Part shown: piece by piece, positions 26,672 to 33,518 of the stretch
Layout of the letters: each line of letters opens with the position of its first letter
Numbering within the stretch: position 1 is the stretch's first letter
Source: Lachnospiraceae bacterium
Lineage (GTDB): Bacteria > Bacillota > Clostridia > Lachnospirales > Lachnospiraceae
Direction of reading: 5' to 3'
Assembly: GCA_024698345.1 (NCBI GenBank)
Contig: JAILRH010000247.1
Location: 1-51,417 of the forward strand
DNA length: 51,417 bases
Translations under genes and position numbers: made by a program
Notes under the pieces: model-generated
Told to the model about the DNA's origin: nothing
Databases searched by the model: none
Seen by the model: only the letters and a program-made list of their open reading frames with translations

Positions 26672-27073
26672 TGTTACACCTGTCCTTTCAATTATTTTTT
26701 ATATCAAGGGCAATCGTTATTACCCTTCAAGTCATTGTTGTATTCAATAACAATTACTTTGTTCAGCCCGGGGGGTGTCGCCCCCGAGCCGAGGTCGAAA
26801 CATAAGTTTACGACCTATTCATTACTGCATTCTTTTTTCCTTTTGCACCTGTCTCATGATCGGGGAATCATTTTGCGAGTAGGCAATGTATATGAAGGAG
26901 GGCATTACCCCAGGTACAAATCATCACAGTTTTTCCCTTCATTCATTTTGTATACTCTAATTTTGTATACTTTTGTTCCTCATACTCCACTTTTGTATTC
27001 TTAGTTATTTCTTGTTTTGTATTCTTAGTTATTATTTATTTTTCATAACTTATTTGTATCTTATTTATTTCCT
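26672..27073. other. Spacer between GH94 gene and mutase
   Basis: A 402-bp spacer without a convincing protein gene. It holds a GC-rich double hairpin (26765-26816) and an AT-rich stretch (26946-27020) where TTTTGTAT recurs at 26946, 26961, 26991 and 27015 (offsets 15, 30 and 24). The hairpins may end or attenuate transcription between the phosphorylase and mutase genes. Confidence 0.5.
26765..26816. repeat. GC-rich double hairpin
   Basis: Hairpin 1: GCCCGGGGGG (26766-26775) with CCCCCGAGC (26781-26789), a GC island in AT-rich DNA. Hairpin 2: AGGTCG plus AAAC (26792-26801) with GTTT and CGACCT (26806-26816). Neither ends in a T run. Type unknown. Confidence 0.6.
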
Positions 27074-29467
27074 TTATCCCAAAGTAATCTCAACTTTGTT
27101 GACTGTTCCTTCTCCCATTACAGGAATCTTATCAACAACTTCTCCGTTTACTTTGATTTCCTTAACACCTTTCATAACTCCGTCAGGATTTGATACGAAG
27201 ATGTCATATTCTGCACCTCTCCATTTTCTTACAGCTGAAAATTCTTTCCAGTCAGCAGGAATACATGGATTAATCTTTAATTCGTCAAAATCAGGTCTGA
27301 TTCCAAGCATATATCTTGTAGCTGAGAAGTATGACCAACCGCCTGAACCTGTCATAAACGGATGTCTTGCTCTTCCGTATGCTGTGTGATCCTTACCCAT
27401 AATGAACTGGCAGTATGAATATGGCTCTGACTCTCTGATTTCAATCATGTCATTCTGATTGTATGGGCAGAGAGAATTGTAATATTCCATAGCTCTGTCA
27501 CCACGTCCCAAAATACACTCAGCTGCCCACGCCCATGGGTTTGGATGAGAAAAGATTGCTCCGTTTTCCTTAACACCAGGGTACACTCTTGTTACAAATC
27601 CAATGTCATCATCAGGTACTGTGTATGATGGTGCATTAAGCATGATACCGTACGGAGTAGCAAGGTATTCTTTTACGCTGTCCATAGCTTTGATACCGTT
27701 CTCCTGCCCTGAGGCTCCTGACAATACAGCCCAGCTGTTACTCTCAAGATGAACCTTGCCTTCAACATCATTCTTTGTACCAATCTTCTTACCATTCTTT
27801 GTGATACCTCTGATATACCAGTCGCCATCCCAAAGTTCTTTATCACAAACAGCCTTAACTGTTGCAGCCATTTCTGTATATTTTTCAATATCTGCATCTC
27901 TTCCAAGATATCTTGCAAGTTCAAGGAAGTTATTGATTGCCCAGAAGTGAAGGAATGAAACTAATGCACTCTCTCCTCCTCCAAGGTTAAGACAGTCATT
28001 CCAGTCAGCACGAAGTCCTTTACATATTCCTGTGTTTCCAACTTCTTTTGCTGAAAAATCAAGGATAGACTTCATGTGGTCATATACTGTATCTTTTCCA
28101 CCGTTTGCATATGTTATCTCCATATCTGCAAATGAGATATCGCCTGTCTCTTTGATATATTCAACAATCGAAGGTACAAGCCAAAGTGCATCGTCTGAAC
28201 ATGCATCTTCGATTCCGTGGATAATATCTGCTTTATTGATTCCCGGAATAACAGTAGGTGACTTGAATGGTTCTTTCTCTTCTTTCTTTTCTTCAAACCA
28301 TTCAGGTGAGAAAAGATGAAGGCCGTAACCCATAGAAGTAAGTCCTTTGAGAAGCTGCTCGATTCTCTCTCTACACTTGTCAGGATTTGAATGAGGAATA
28401 GTCATTGAATCCTGTGCTGTATCTCTGTATCCAAGTCCTGTTCTTCCACCGACTTCAATGAAAGATGCAAATCTTGAGAACATGATATTTACTTCTGACT
28501 GGTATAAGTTCCAAATGTTAATCATTGTATTCATACCTTCATTTGGAGTATTAATCTGAAGTCTTGACATCTTGTCATCCCAATAATCCGCAAGCTGCTT
28601 ATATGAAGCATCAACAACATCAAAGTTGCTGTATTTTTCTCTGATCTTTTTGCCCTGTTCTCTGTTTCCTTCACCAAGCATGAAAATAAGTCTTACTTCC
28701 TCTCCCGGCTGTAAAACAATATTCTTTTGAAGAGAACCACAGTGGTTGTTTCCTTTTTCATACGATCCGCTACACTGTCCATTAATAACAGCCACCGGGT
28801 TGTCCTCCGTATGATAAAGACCTAAGAACTTGTCTCGAAGGCAATCAAATCCATCAGGTTCGAAGTTAGAGGCAAAATACTGATATCCGAACTCTTCATA
28901 AAACAAATCGTGTTCGATAATTCCATCTTCGTAAGATGATCCCGCACAGTATAAGCTCATCTGGAAATTCTGATTGTCAATCATGATATGGTGGAAGGAA
29001 AATTCACAATAAGAGAATACACTTAAATTCCTAGGTCTGTTATCTGTATTTTTAATGACTACATCCCAAAGCTCAACGTCATCATCCATAGGAACTGACA
29101 TCTTCTGGCTTGCTTTGATATTGTCATATTCACATTCATATACTGAATAAGATAGTCCGTGTCTGCACTTGTAGTTAGCCTTGTCAAGCGGCTTGCCTAC
29201 AGGCTGCCATGACACGCTGAAGTAATCTCCGTTGTCATTATCTCTGATATAAACATAGTGTCCCGGTCTGTCCATAGGTACTGAATTACCTCTGAATCTT
29301 GTTACCCTGTGATACTCAGGAGTCTGATAAAACATATATCCTCCTGCTGTGTGATTGATAACTACACATGTGTCTTTTACTCCAAGGTAGTTAGTCCAGG
29401 ATGTTGGTAAATCCACTCTGTCTATCACATATTCTTTTTTCTCGTTGTCAAAATGTCCGTACTTCAT
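27074..29467 (-). CDS. GH94 phosphorylase, probable N,N'-diacetylchitobiose phosphorylase
   Basis: Cytoplasmic inverting glycoside phosphorylase of 797 residues, full length for family GH94. N-terminal beta-sandwich (about 1-270), helical linker, (alpha/alpha)6 catalytic barrel (about 310-725) and C-terminal beta domain. Catalytic Asp491 is in RADWNDCLNLGGG. The segment at 332-353 has ASFIEVGGRTGLGYRD followed by TAQD, as I recall for Vibrio chitobiose phosphorylase, where cellobiose phosphorylases have ETGIGRGMGFRDSNQD. By-eye numbering is one less than in the Vibrio enzyme (Asp492). Expected reaction: (GlcNAc)2 + Pi to GlcNAc-1-P + GlcNAc. Cellobionic-acid phosphorylase is a close relative and a possible alternative. 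ATG follows AGGAGGG. Confidence 0.88.
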   Translation of the reverse strand: MKYGHFDNEKKEYVIDRVDLPTSWTNYLGVKDTCVVINHTAGGYMFYQTPEYHRVTRFRGNSVPMDRPGHYVYIRDNDNGDYFSVSWQPVGKPLDKANYKCRHGLSYSVYECEYDNIKASQKMSVPMDDDVELWDVVIKNTDNRPRNLSVFSYCEFSFHHIMIDNQNFQMSLYCAGSSYEDGIIEHDLFYEEFGYQYFASNFEPDGFDCLRDKFLGLYHTEDNPVAVINGQCSGSYEKGNNHCGSLQKNIVLQPGEEVRLIFMLGEGNREQGKKIREKYSNFDVVDASYKQLADYWDDKMSRLQINTPNEGMNTMINIWNLYQSEVNIMFSRFASFIEVGGRTGLGYRDTAQDSMTIPHSNPDKCRERIEQLLKGLTSMGYGLHLFSPEWFEEKKEEKEPFKSPTVIPGINKADIIHGIEDACSDDALWLVPSIVEYIKETGDISFADMEITYANGGKDTVYDHMKSILDFSAKEVGNTGICKGLRADWNDCLNLGGGESALVSFLHFWAINNFLELARYLGRDADIEKYTEMAATVKAVCDKELWDGDWYIRGITKNGKKIGTKNDVEGKVHLESNSWAVLSGASGQENGIKAMDSVKEYLATPYGIMLNAPSYTVPDDDIGFVTRVYPGVKENGAIFSHPNPWAWAAECILGRGDRAMEYYNSLCPYNQNDMIEIRESEPYSYCQFIMGKDHTAYGRARHPFMTGSGGWSYFSATRYMLGIRPDFDELKINPCIPADWKEFSAVRKWRGAEYDIFVSNPDGVMKGVKEIKVNGEVVDKIPVMGEGTVNKVEITLG

Positions 29468-29696
29468 AAACCCTCCTATATGGCATTTTTTAGTCTAACG
29501 CAATTTGTCCAATTTCCACTCTACCGCCCTTATTCGCAGTAGTATTCTATTACTCAGATAAACCGGTCAAATTTTTACATTTCGAGTTAATTATAAACTT
29601 GATATAAAATTAAATAAATGACTGTAGTTGTTTTTTAGTTTTCTAAAATTGGCAAGTTTTTTCATATTTTTATGTATTCTTGTTTTTATGACTTAC

Positions 29697-29741
29697 AGAT
29701 TAATATTTCTCAGATTAACATTTCTTAGATTAATATTTCTC
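29697..29741 (+). repeat. 15-bp tandem repeat, 3 copies
   Basis: Three abutting 15-bp units, AGATTAATATTTCTC, AGATTAACATTTCTT and AGATTAATATTTCTC, differing at only two positions. Just downstream, CGTTCGTTCC and CATTCGTTCC form another short direct repeat (about 29755-29788). Confidence 0.85.
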
Positions 29742-29890
29742 ACAACAATAATTCCGTTCGTTCCAAAAATAACACCATTCGTTCCCGATTTTATTTTTTT
29801 GACTTTGAATCTGCTATTATTTCATTGCATTTAAGTTATAGATATTTTTCAAAAATATAAGAGGAAAGGAAGTGAATATCCACATTTAAC

Positions 29891-29961
29891 ACAAGGCGGA
29901 AACCTATTTAATTTTAAACAATAATATTTCATCCCTTTACACAAATACATTTCCGCCTTGT
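29891..29961. terminator. 12-bp inverted repeat, possible terminator
   Basis: ACAAGGCGGAAA (29891-29902) and TTTCCGCCTTGT (29950-29961) are perfect complements 47 bases apart. Plus-strand TTTATTT follows. No gene ends just upstream on either strand, so it may end a small unannotated transcript or mark a mobile element. Confidence 0.45.
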
Positions 29962-30085
29962 TTATTTATCATTAGTTTTCTATTTCCGTTTTCCATTCAA
30001 ACAGTTATTTTTTCTTTTATTTATACGTTATATTTATTATAATAATATATATAAATTCCCATAAGACTTTTCAAAATTTCACTGA

Positions 30086-30160
30086 TATTCTTATGCAGAT
30101 TATTCTTGTATAGATTATTCTTTTATAGATTATTCTTGTATAGACTATTCTTGTATAGAT
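30086..30160 (+). repeat. 15-bp tandem repeat, 5 copies
   Basis: Five abutting 15-bp units of consensus TATTCTTGTATAGAT, starting at 30086, 30101, 30116, 30131 and 30146. The array ends 29 bp before the start codon of the small membrane-protein gene, so it overlaps its promoter or leader. Rotated, the unit reads AGATTATTCTTGTAT, sharing its first six bases with the array at 29697. Confidence 0.88.
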
Positions 30161-30189
30161 AATTCTATAGAAGGGAACGGAGGAACGAA

Positions 30190-30561
30190 ATGAGACAAAG
30201 AGTAATTAACTATTTAAATTATTTAGACGAAGTGACTTCTTCTCCCATGTCAGAAGAAGAGAAAGAATCGTTTATATCAAATTTTCTTATCCAGCTGGAT
30301 TTTTATCAGCGCGAAAGACTAATTCACCTGATTGTCACAATAACCTTTGCACTGATTAGTGTCATATCACTGGTTGCAAACTTTTTTATTTTTAACGTTT
30401 TCTTTTTTATTTTCATTTTAGGCTCATTAATATTACTGGGATTCTATGTAAGACACTACTTCTTTTTAGAGAGAAGTGTTCAGAAAATGTACACTTATTT
30501 CGACAGATTAAAAGAGCCAAAGATTTTTACCGACACTATAATTGAGCCATTCAAGAAATAA
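30190..30561 (+). CDS. Small two-helix membrane protein, function unknown
   Basis: I do not recognise the family. It has 123 residues: a charged N-terminal part (about 1-42, MRQRVINYLNYLDEV and PMSEEEKESFISNFL), a pair of adjacent hydrophobic segments (about 44-63 and 66-88) and a basic/aromatic C-terminal tail. ATG follows GGAGG. The gene is on the plus strand inside a minus-strand sugar regulon and converges with the YesL-like gene across a large hairpin. The array of 15-bp repeats just upstream could affect its expression. Confidence 0.75.
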   Translation: MRQRVINYLNYLDEVTSSPMSEEEKESFISNFLIQLDFYQRERLIHLIVTITFALISVISLVANFFIFNVFFFIFILGSLILLGFYVRHYFFLERSVQKMYTYFDRLKEPKIFTDTIIEPFKK

Positions 30562-30608
30562 TAATCAATTGACATACGCAAAATCACAATAACATATATA
30601 TATAAATT

Positions 30609-30672
30609 AAAATGCACTTTCAACAGTTCTTCAATCCATCGTAAGATGAAGAATTATTAAAAGTGCATTTTG
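30609..30672. terminator. Bidirectional terminator between convergent genes
   Basis: Outer stem AAATGCACTTT with AAAGTGCATTT and an inner stem GTTCTTCA with TGAAGAAT form one long hairpin between the small membrane-protein gene and the YesL-like gene. T-rich sequence flanks both sides. Confidence 0.8.
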
Positions 30673-30716
30673 TTATGATTCTTTTTTGTTATGATTCTTT
30701 TTTGTTATGATTCATA
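30671..30716. repeat. 16-bp tandem repeat at the 3' end of the YesL-like gene
   Basis: TGTTATGATTCTTTTT starts at 30671, 30687 and 30703 with a period of 16. The last unit contains the stop codon and last codons of the minus-strand gene, so the gene end has been duplicated into the spacer. Confidence 0.8.
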
Positions 30717-31295
30717 TTTTTTTAAGATAATATTCAATAGCGATACATTTACCCATCCTATTAATAGTGGTGTTATTATTGTAACCGGAAGGAAATAATC
30801 AAGTCCGACTTTTATTATCAAATAATCAATAAGCATAATTGTTATTGTATATCCCAAATGTCTTGTCGCAATCAAGAATGAATTCTTGAGAGACTTTATC
30901 ACACCATCTTTGAATCTTGCCATATATGCAAATACATATATCAGAACTGCCATCACCAAAAACAATAGCAAATAATACATAGGATATAACATTGCTAACT
31001 TTCCGTTGCTTTCAAGAACCAGATTAGATGAGAGAACTGAATCAAAATACAGAATTACCAGCGCAACCATCATTATCCCCCACACTTTTGTAGACTGAAC
31101 AAATTCCTTCTTAAATGAAATGAAATAATTTTCAATCACTCTTCCCTCTCTTTTGTCTTTGAATCTAAAAAGCATATAACAGTATGAAGTTGTTGCCGCT
31201 CCAATAGTAAAAATAGGTATACAACATATAACATATATTATACTGAGCAAAAACATACTCCATATTTTTGCTGTGACTTCAAAATAATTATTCAT
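30705..31295 (-). CDS. YesL/DUF624 family membrane protein
   Basis: Integral membrane protein of 196 residues with about five hydrophobic helices, matching the YesL (DUF624) family. These genes commonly sit beside CUT1 sugar transporters and YesMN regulators; the biochemical role is unknown. The start is set at ATG 31295 (MNNYFEVTAKIWSMF) because AGAGG lies about 10 bases upstream; the frame reaches a TTG at 31313. It follows the MalG-type gene of system 2, separated by a hairpin terminator and a 23-bp scar of the dispersed repeat. Confidence 0.85.
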   Translation of the reverse strand: MNNYFEVTAKIWSMFLLSIIYVICCIPIFTIGAATTSYCYMLFRFKDKREGRVIENYFISFKKEFVQSTKVWGIMMVALVILYFDSVLSSNLVLESNGKLAMLYPMYYLLLFLVMAVLIYVFAYMARFKDGVIKSLKNSFLIATRHLGYTITIMLIDYLIIKVGLDYFLPVTIITPLLIGWVNVSLLNIILKKYES

Positions 31296-31321
31296 TCTAA
31301 ATAATCCTCTCAAAAAAAATA

Positions 31322-31344
31322 TTCAAGACTCGCATCTGATATAC
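31322..31344. repeat. Dispersed repeat, 23-bp scar (copy E)
   Basis: TTCAAGACTCGC, the left end of the 217-bp copy B (36853-36864), is joined directly to GCATCTGATATAC, its right end (37057-37069). The shared GC marks the junction. It looks like an internal deletion of the full element. Confidence 0.7.
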
Positions 31345-31386
31345 AAAAGGGTCGTCGCACTTCTCAATTAGTGTAACAACCCTTTT
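31345..31386 (-). terminator. Terminator after system 2 permeases
   Basis: On the minus strand AAAAGGGTTGTTACAC pairs with GTGCGACGACCCTTTT around a 10-base loop, ending in TTTT. It lies 54 bases past the MalG-type stop. Confidence 0.82.
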
Positions 31387-31439
31387 ATTATATATTCGTA
31401 ATAATTAAAACTCAAGTCAATGAGCAACACAACACCTAA

Positions 31440-32357
31440 TTATTCTTTTACACCACCTGCTGTGATACTTCCGATAATGTATTTTGAACAGAAGCAGAAT
31501 ACGATGATAATAGGTACAACTGAAACTGCAACACCCATATAAATCGAACCCTGACTCTTTGCTACGTCAGTAGCATCGTTCAAAGTAGACATCAAAAGAG
31601 GCAATGTAAACTTCGAATCTGTTGTAAGCAAAATAAGTGGCATGAGGTAGTTGTTCCAGCTTCCGATGAAACCACCAATAGCCATTGTTGCAATACCAGG
31701 TCCCATAAGAGGAAGAACTATTCTATGGAAAATATACATCTCAGAACCACCGTCAATTCTTGCTGCTTCAAGTAATGTTCTTGGAAGTATAGACAATACA
31801 TACTGTCTCAAGAAGAATACTGCTCCCGGAGCTGAAATAGCAGGAAGAATAAGTGGCCAGTAAGTATCTATCATTCCCAATTCCTTACATAACTGATAGA
31901 AACCAATCAAACTAAGCTGACCAGGAATCATCATAAATACAACTGTGATAGTAAATACAGGTCCTCTGAGTTTAAACTTGTAAATAGCTAATGCATAAGC
32001 TGTAATTGATGAAAAGTATGCTGATAAAAGAGTTGCCGGTAACGCAATCAGTAATGAATTCCACATACCTCTGAATAAGTTGATGGAATTGAAAAGTGTA
32101 TTCCAGTTAGTCATAAACTGATCTCCAGGGAAGAATGTAAAAGATGTCATAATCTCTTTACCACTTCTGGTTGCATTAATAATTGTAAGATAAAAAGGTA
32201 CTAAACACACGCCTGCCAGCAAGGTAATACATGCGTACAAAAGTCCTTTTTTGAATAAATAGAACGCCTTTGTACCAGTCATAGGCGCTTTGTGCTTTTT
32301 CAAATCCACTTCGCCCTGTGTATTGTTTTTTTCTAAATTAACGTTATTATCTGCCAT
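31440..32357 (-). CDS. Carbohydrate ABC transporter permease (MalG type), system 2
   Basis: CUT1 permease of 305 residues with a cytosolic N-terminal tail of about 30 residues and six helices. The EAA loop is LPRTLLEAARIDGGSEMYIF followed by RIVLPLMGPG. It starts 3 bp after the MalF-type gene ends, so the two are translationally linked. A separate paralogous system sits at 19433-22780. Confidence 0.93.
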   Translation of the reverse strand: MADNNVNLEKNNTQGEVDLKKHKAPMTGTKAFYLFKKGLLYACITLLAGVCLVPFYLTIINATRSGKEIMTSFTFFPGDQFMTNWNTLFNSINLFRGMWNSLLIALPATLLSAYFSSITAYALAIYKFKLRGPVFTITVVFMMIPGQLSLIGFYQLCKELGMIDTYWPLILPAISAPGAVFFLRQYVLSILPRTLLEAARIDGGSEMYIFHRIVLPLMGPGIATMAIGGFIGSWNNYLMPLILLTTDSKFTLPLLMSTLNDATDVAKSQGSIYMGVAVSVVPIIIVFCFCSKYIIGSITAGGVKE

Positions 32358-32360
32358 CTT

Positions 32361-33443
32361 CTAATCCTCCTCACTTCGCATCGCAATAAACTGCATCAAC
32401 GAGAATATAAGAATAATAAAGAACAATACATAGGCTATTGCCGCTGCTCTACCAACATCCTTATTTTGTCCAAAACCAAACTGATACAAATACATAATTA
32501 CAGTTCTGATTGACATATATGATGCAGTCGTCTTTGCAATCATAATCTGTGGTAAATCGAACATCTGTAATCCACCGATTAACGATGTAACACCTACGTA
32601 TAACATAATTGGTTTGAGAAGCGGAAGTGTAATCTTAGTAAACTGTTTCCATCTTCCTGCTCCGTCAATCGAAGAAGCTTCATAATAATCTGAAGATATA
32701 CCCATAACACCAGCCATAAGCATAATAAACGAGTTACCAAACCACATCCATGCCTGAATAACACCTATAGTTGAGGCACAGTATTTTGAACTGCCAAGCC
32801 ATTCTGTTCGTACAGCATGAGGTCTCATATAATCAAACATTCTAACAGTAACGCCTCCACTTTCATGCATAATATCGTGAATAAACGGAATGTGATTATA
32901 AATAACCACCCAAAGATTTCTAATTTCAGTTAAAATCTGATTAAATGTTCCATAGTTCGGATCAAGCAATGAAGAGAACATAAACGCTATTGACGTTGCT
33001 GCAATAATATTTGGTAAATAATAAATAGCTCTATATACCGCAAGTCCTTTTACTTTATACTTTATATCAATAAATACGATAGTAAGCAAAAATGCCAAAC
33101 CTAACTGGAGTACGATATTTACTCCCCATATTCTAACTGTATTAACTAATGATTTCCAAAAAAGAGGATCATGAATTGTAAGATCATATTTAGCTAATCC
33201 AACCCACTGTGGCTCTATACCAATACCACCCTTGTACTGTGTAAAACTGAGATATAAAGTTTTAAATACCGGATAAACACTAAACACACAGAACGCAATA
33301 ACATATGGAATGATAAATGCGTATCCTGTAGATTCTCTTTTGCTCAGTTTACCCTTTTTGGACGGATCAACAGTGACTACTGTTCCATCATCGTATTTAA
33401 CTTCAACAGTTTTTGGCGCACTTTCTTTTTTTGCTTTTGCCAT
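32361..33443 (-). CDS. Carbohydrate ABC transporter permease (MalF type), system 2
   Basis: CUT1 permease of 360 residues, longer than system 1's partner (304) because of a charged N-terminal tail and a larger extracellular loop (about residues 170-215, with HIPFIHDIMHESGGVTVRMF). The EAA loop is GISSDYYEASSIDGAGRWKQF followed by TKITLPLLKP. ATG follows AAAGGAG and lies only about 20 bases past a strong terminator hairpin. Confidence 0.93.
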   Translation of the reverse strand: MAKAKKESAPKTVEVKYDDGTVVTVDPSKKGKLSKRESTGYAFIIPYVIAFCVFSVYPVFKTLYLSFTQYKGGIGIEPQWVGLAKYDLTIHDPLFWKSLVNTVRIWGVNIVLQLGLAFLLTIVFIDIKYKVKGLAVYRAIYYLPNIIAATSIAFMFSSLLDPNYGTFNQILTEIRNLWVVIYNHIPFIHDIMHESGGVTVRMFDYMRPHAVRTEWLGSSKYCASTIGVIQAWMWFGNSFIMLMAGVMGISSDYYEASSIDGAGRWKQFTKITLPLLKPIMLYVGVTSLIGGLQMFDLPQIMIAKTTASYMSIRTVIMYLYQFGFGQNKDVGRAAAIAYVLFFIILIFSLMQFIAMRSEED

Positions 33444-33462
33444 TGATGACTCCTTTCAAAAA

Positions 33463-33492
33463 AAGGGCGAAGGGTTCAACCCCTTCACCCTT
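33463..33492 (-). terminator. Terminator between binding protein 2 and its permeases
   Basis: On the minus strand AAGGGTGAAGGGG pairs with CCCTTCGCCCTT around a 5-base loop and is followed by TTTTTTT. It stands between the binding-protein stop and the permease ribosome-binding site. It should let some transcripts through while favouring the binding protein. Confidence 0.88.
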
Positions 33493-33518
33493 ATATTTTT
33501 ATAATAATTATCTTTTAA

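Larger units (their letters stand above)
29468..30189. other. 722-bp repeat-rich spacer upstream of GH94 gene
   Basis: Divergent spacer between the GH94 gene and a small membrane-protein gene. It holds two arrays of 15-bp tandem repeats (29697-29741 and 30086-30160) and a 12-bp inverted repeat (29891-29961). A 68-codon open frame at 29628-29834 starts with TTG and lacks a ribosome-binding site, so I do not call it. A minus-strand TATAAT lies near 29595 ahead of the GH94 gene but lacks a clear -35. Confidence 0.55.

Noticed and set aside
29628-29834. 68-codon plus-strand open frame in the GH94 upstream spacer
   Set aside because: Starts with TTG without a ribosome-binding site; its apparent RLIFL repeats are just the 15-bp DNA repeat read in frame.
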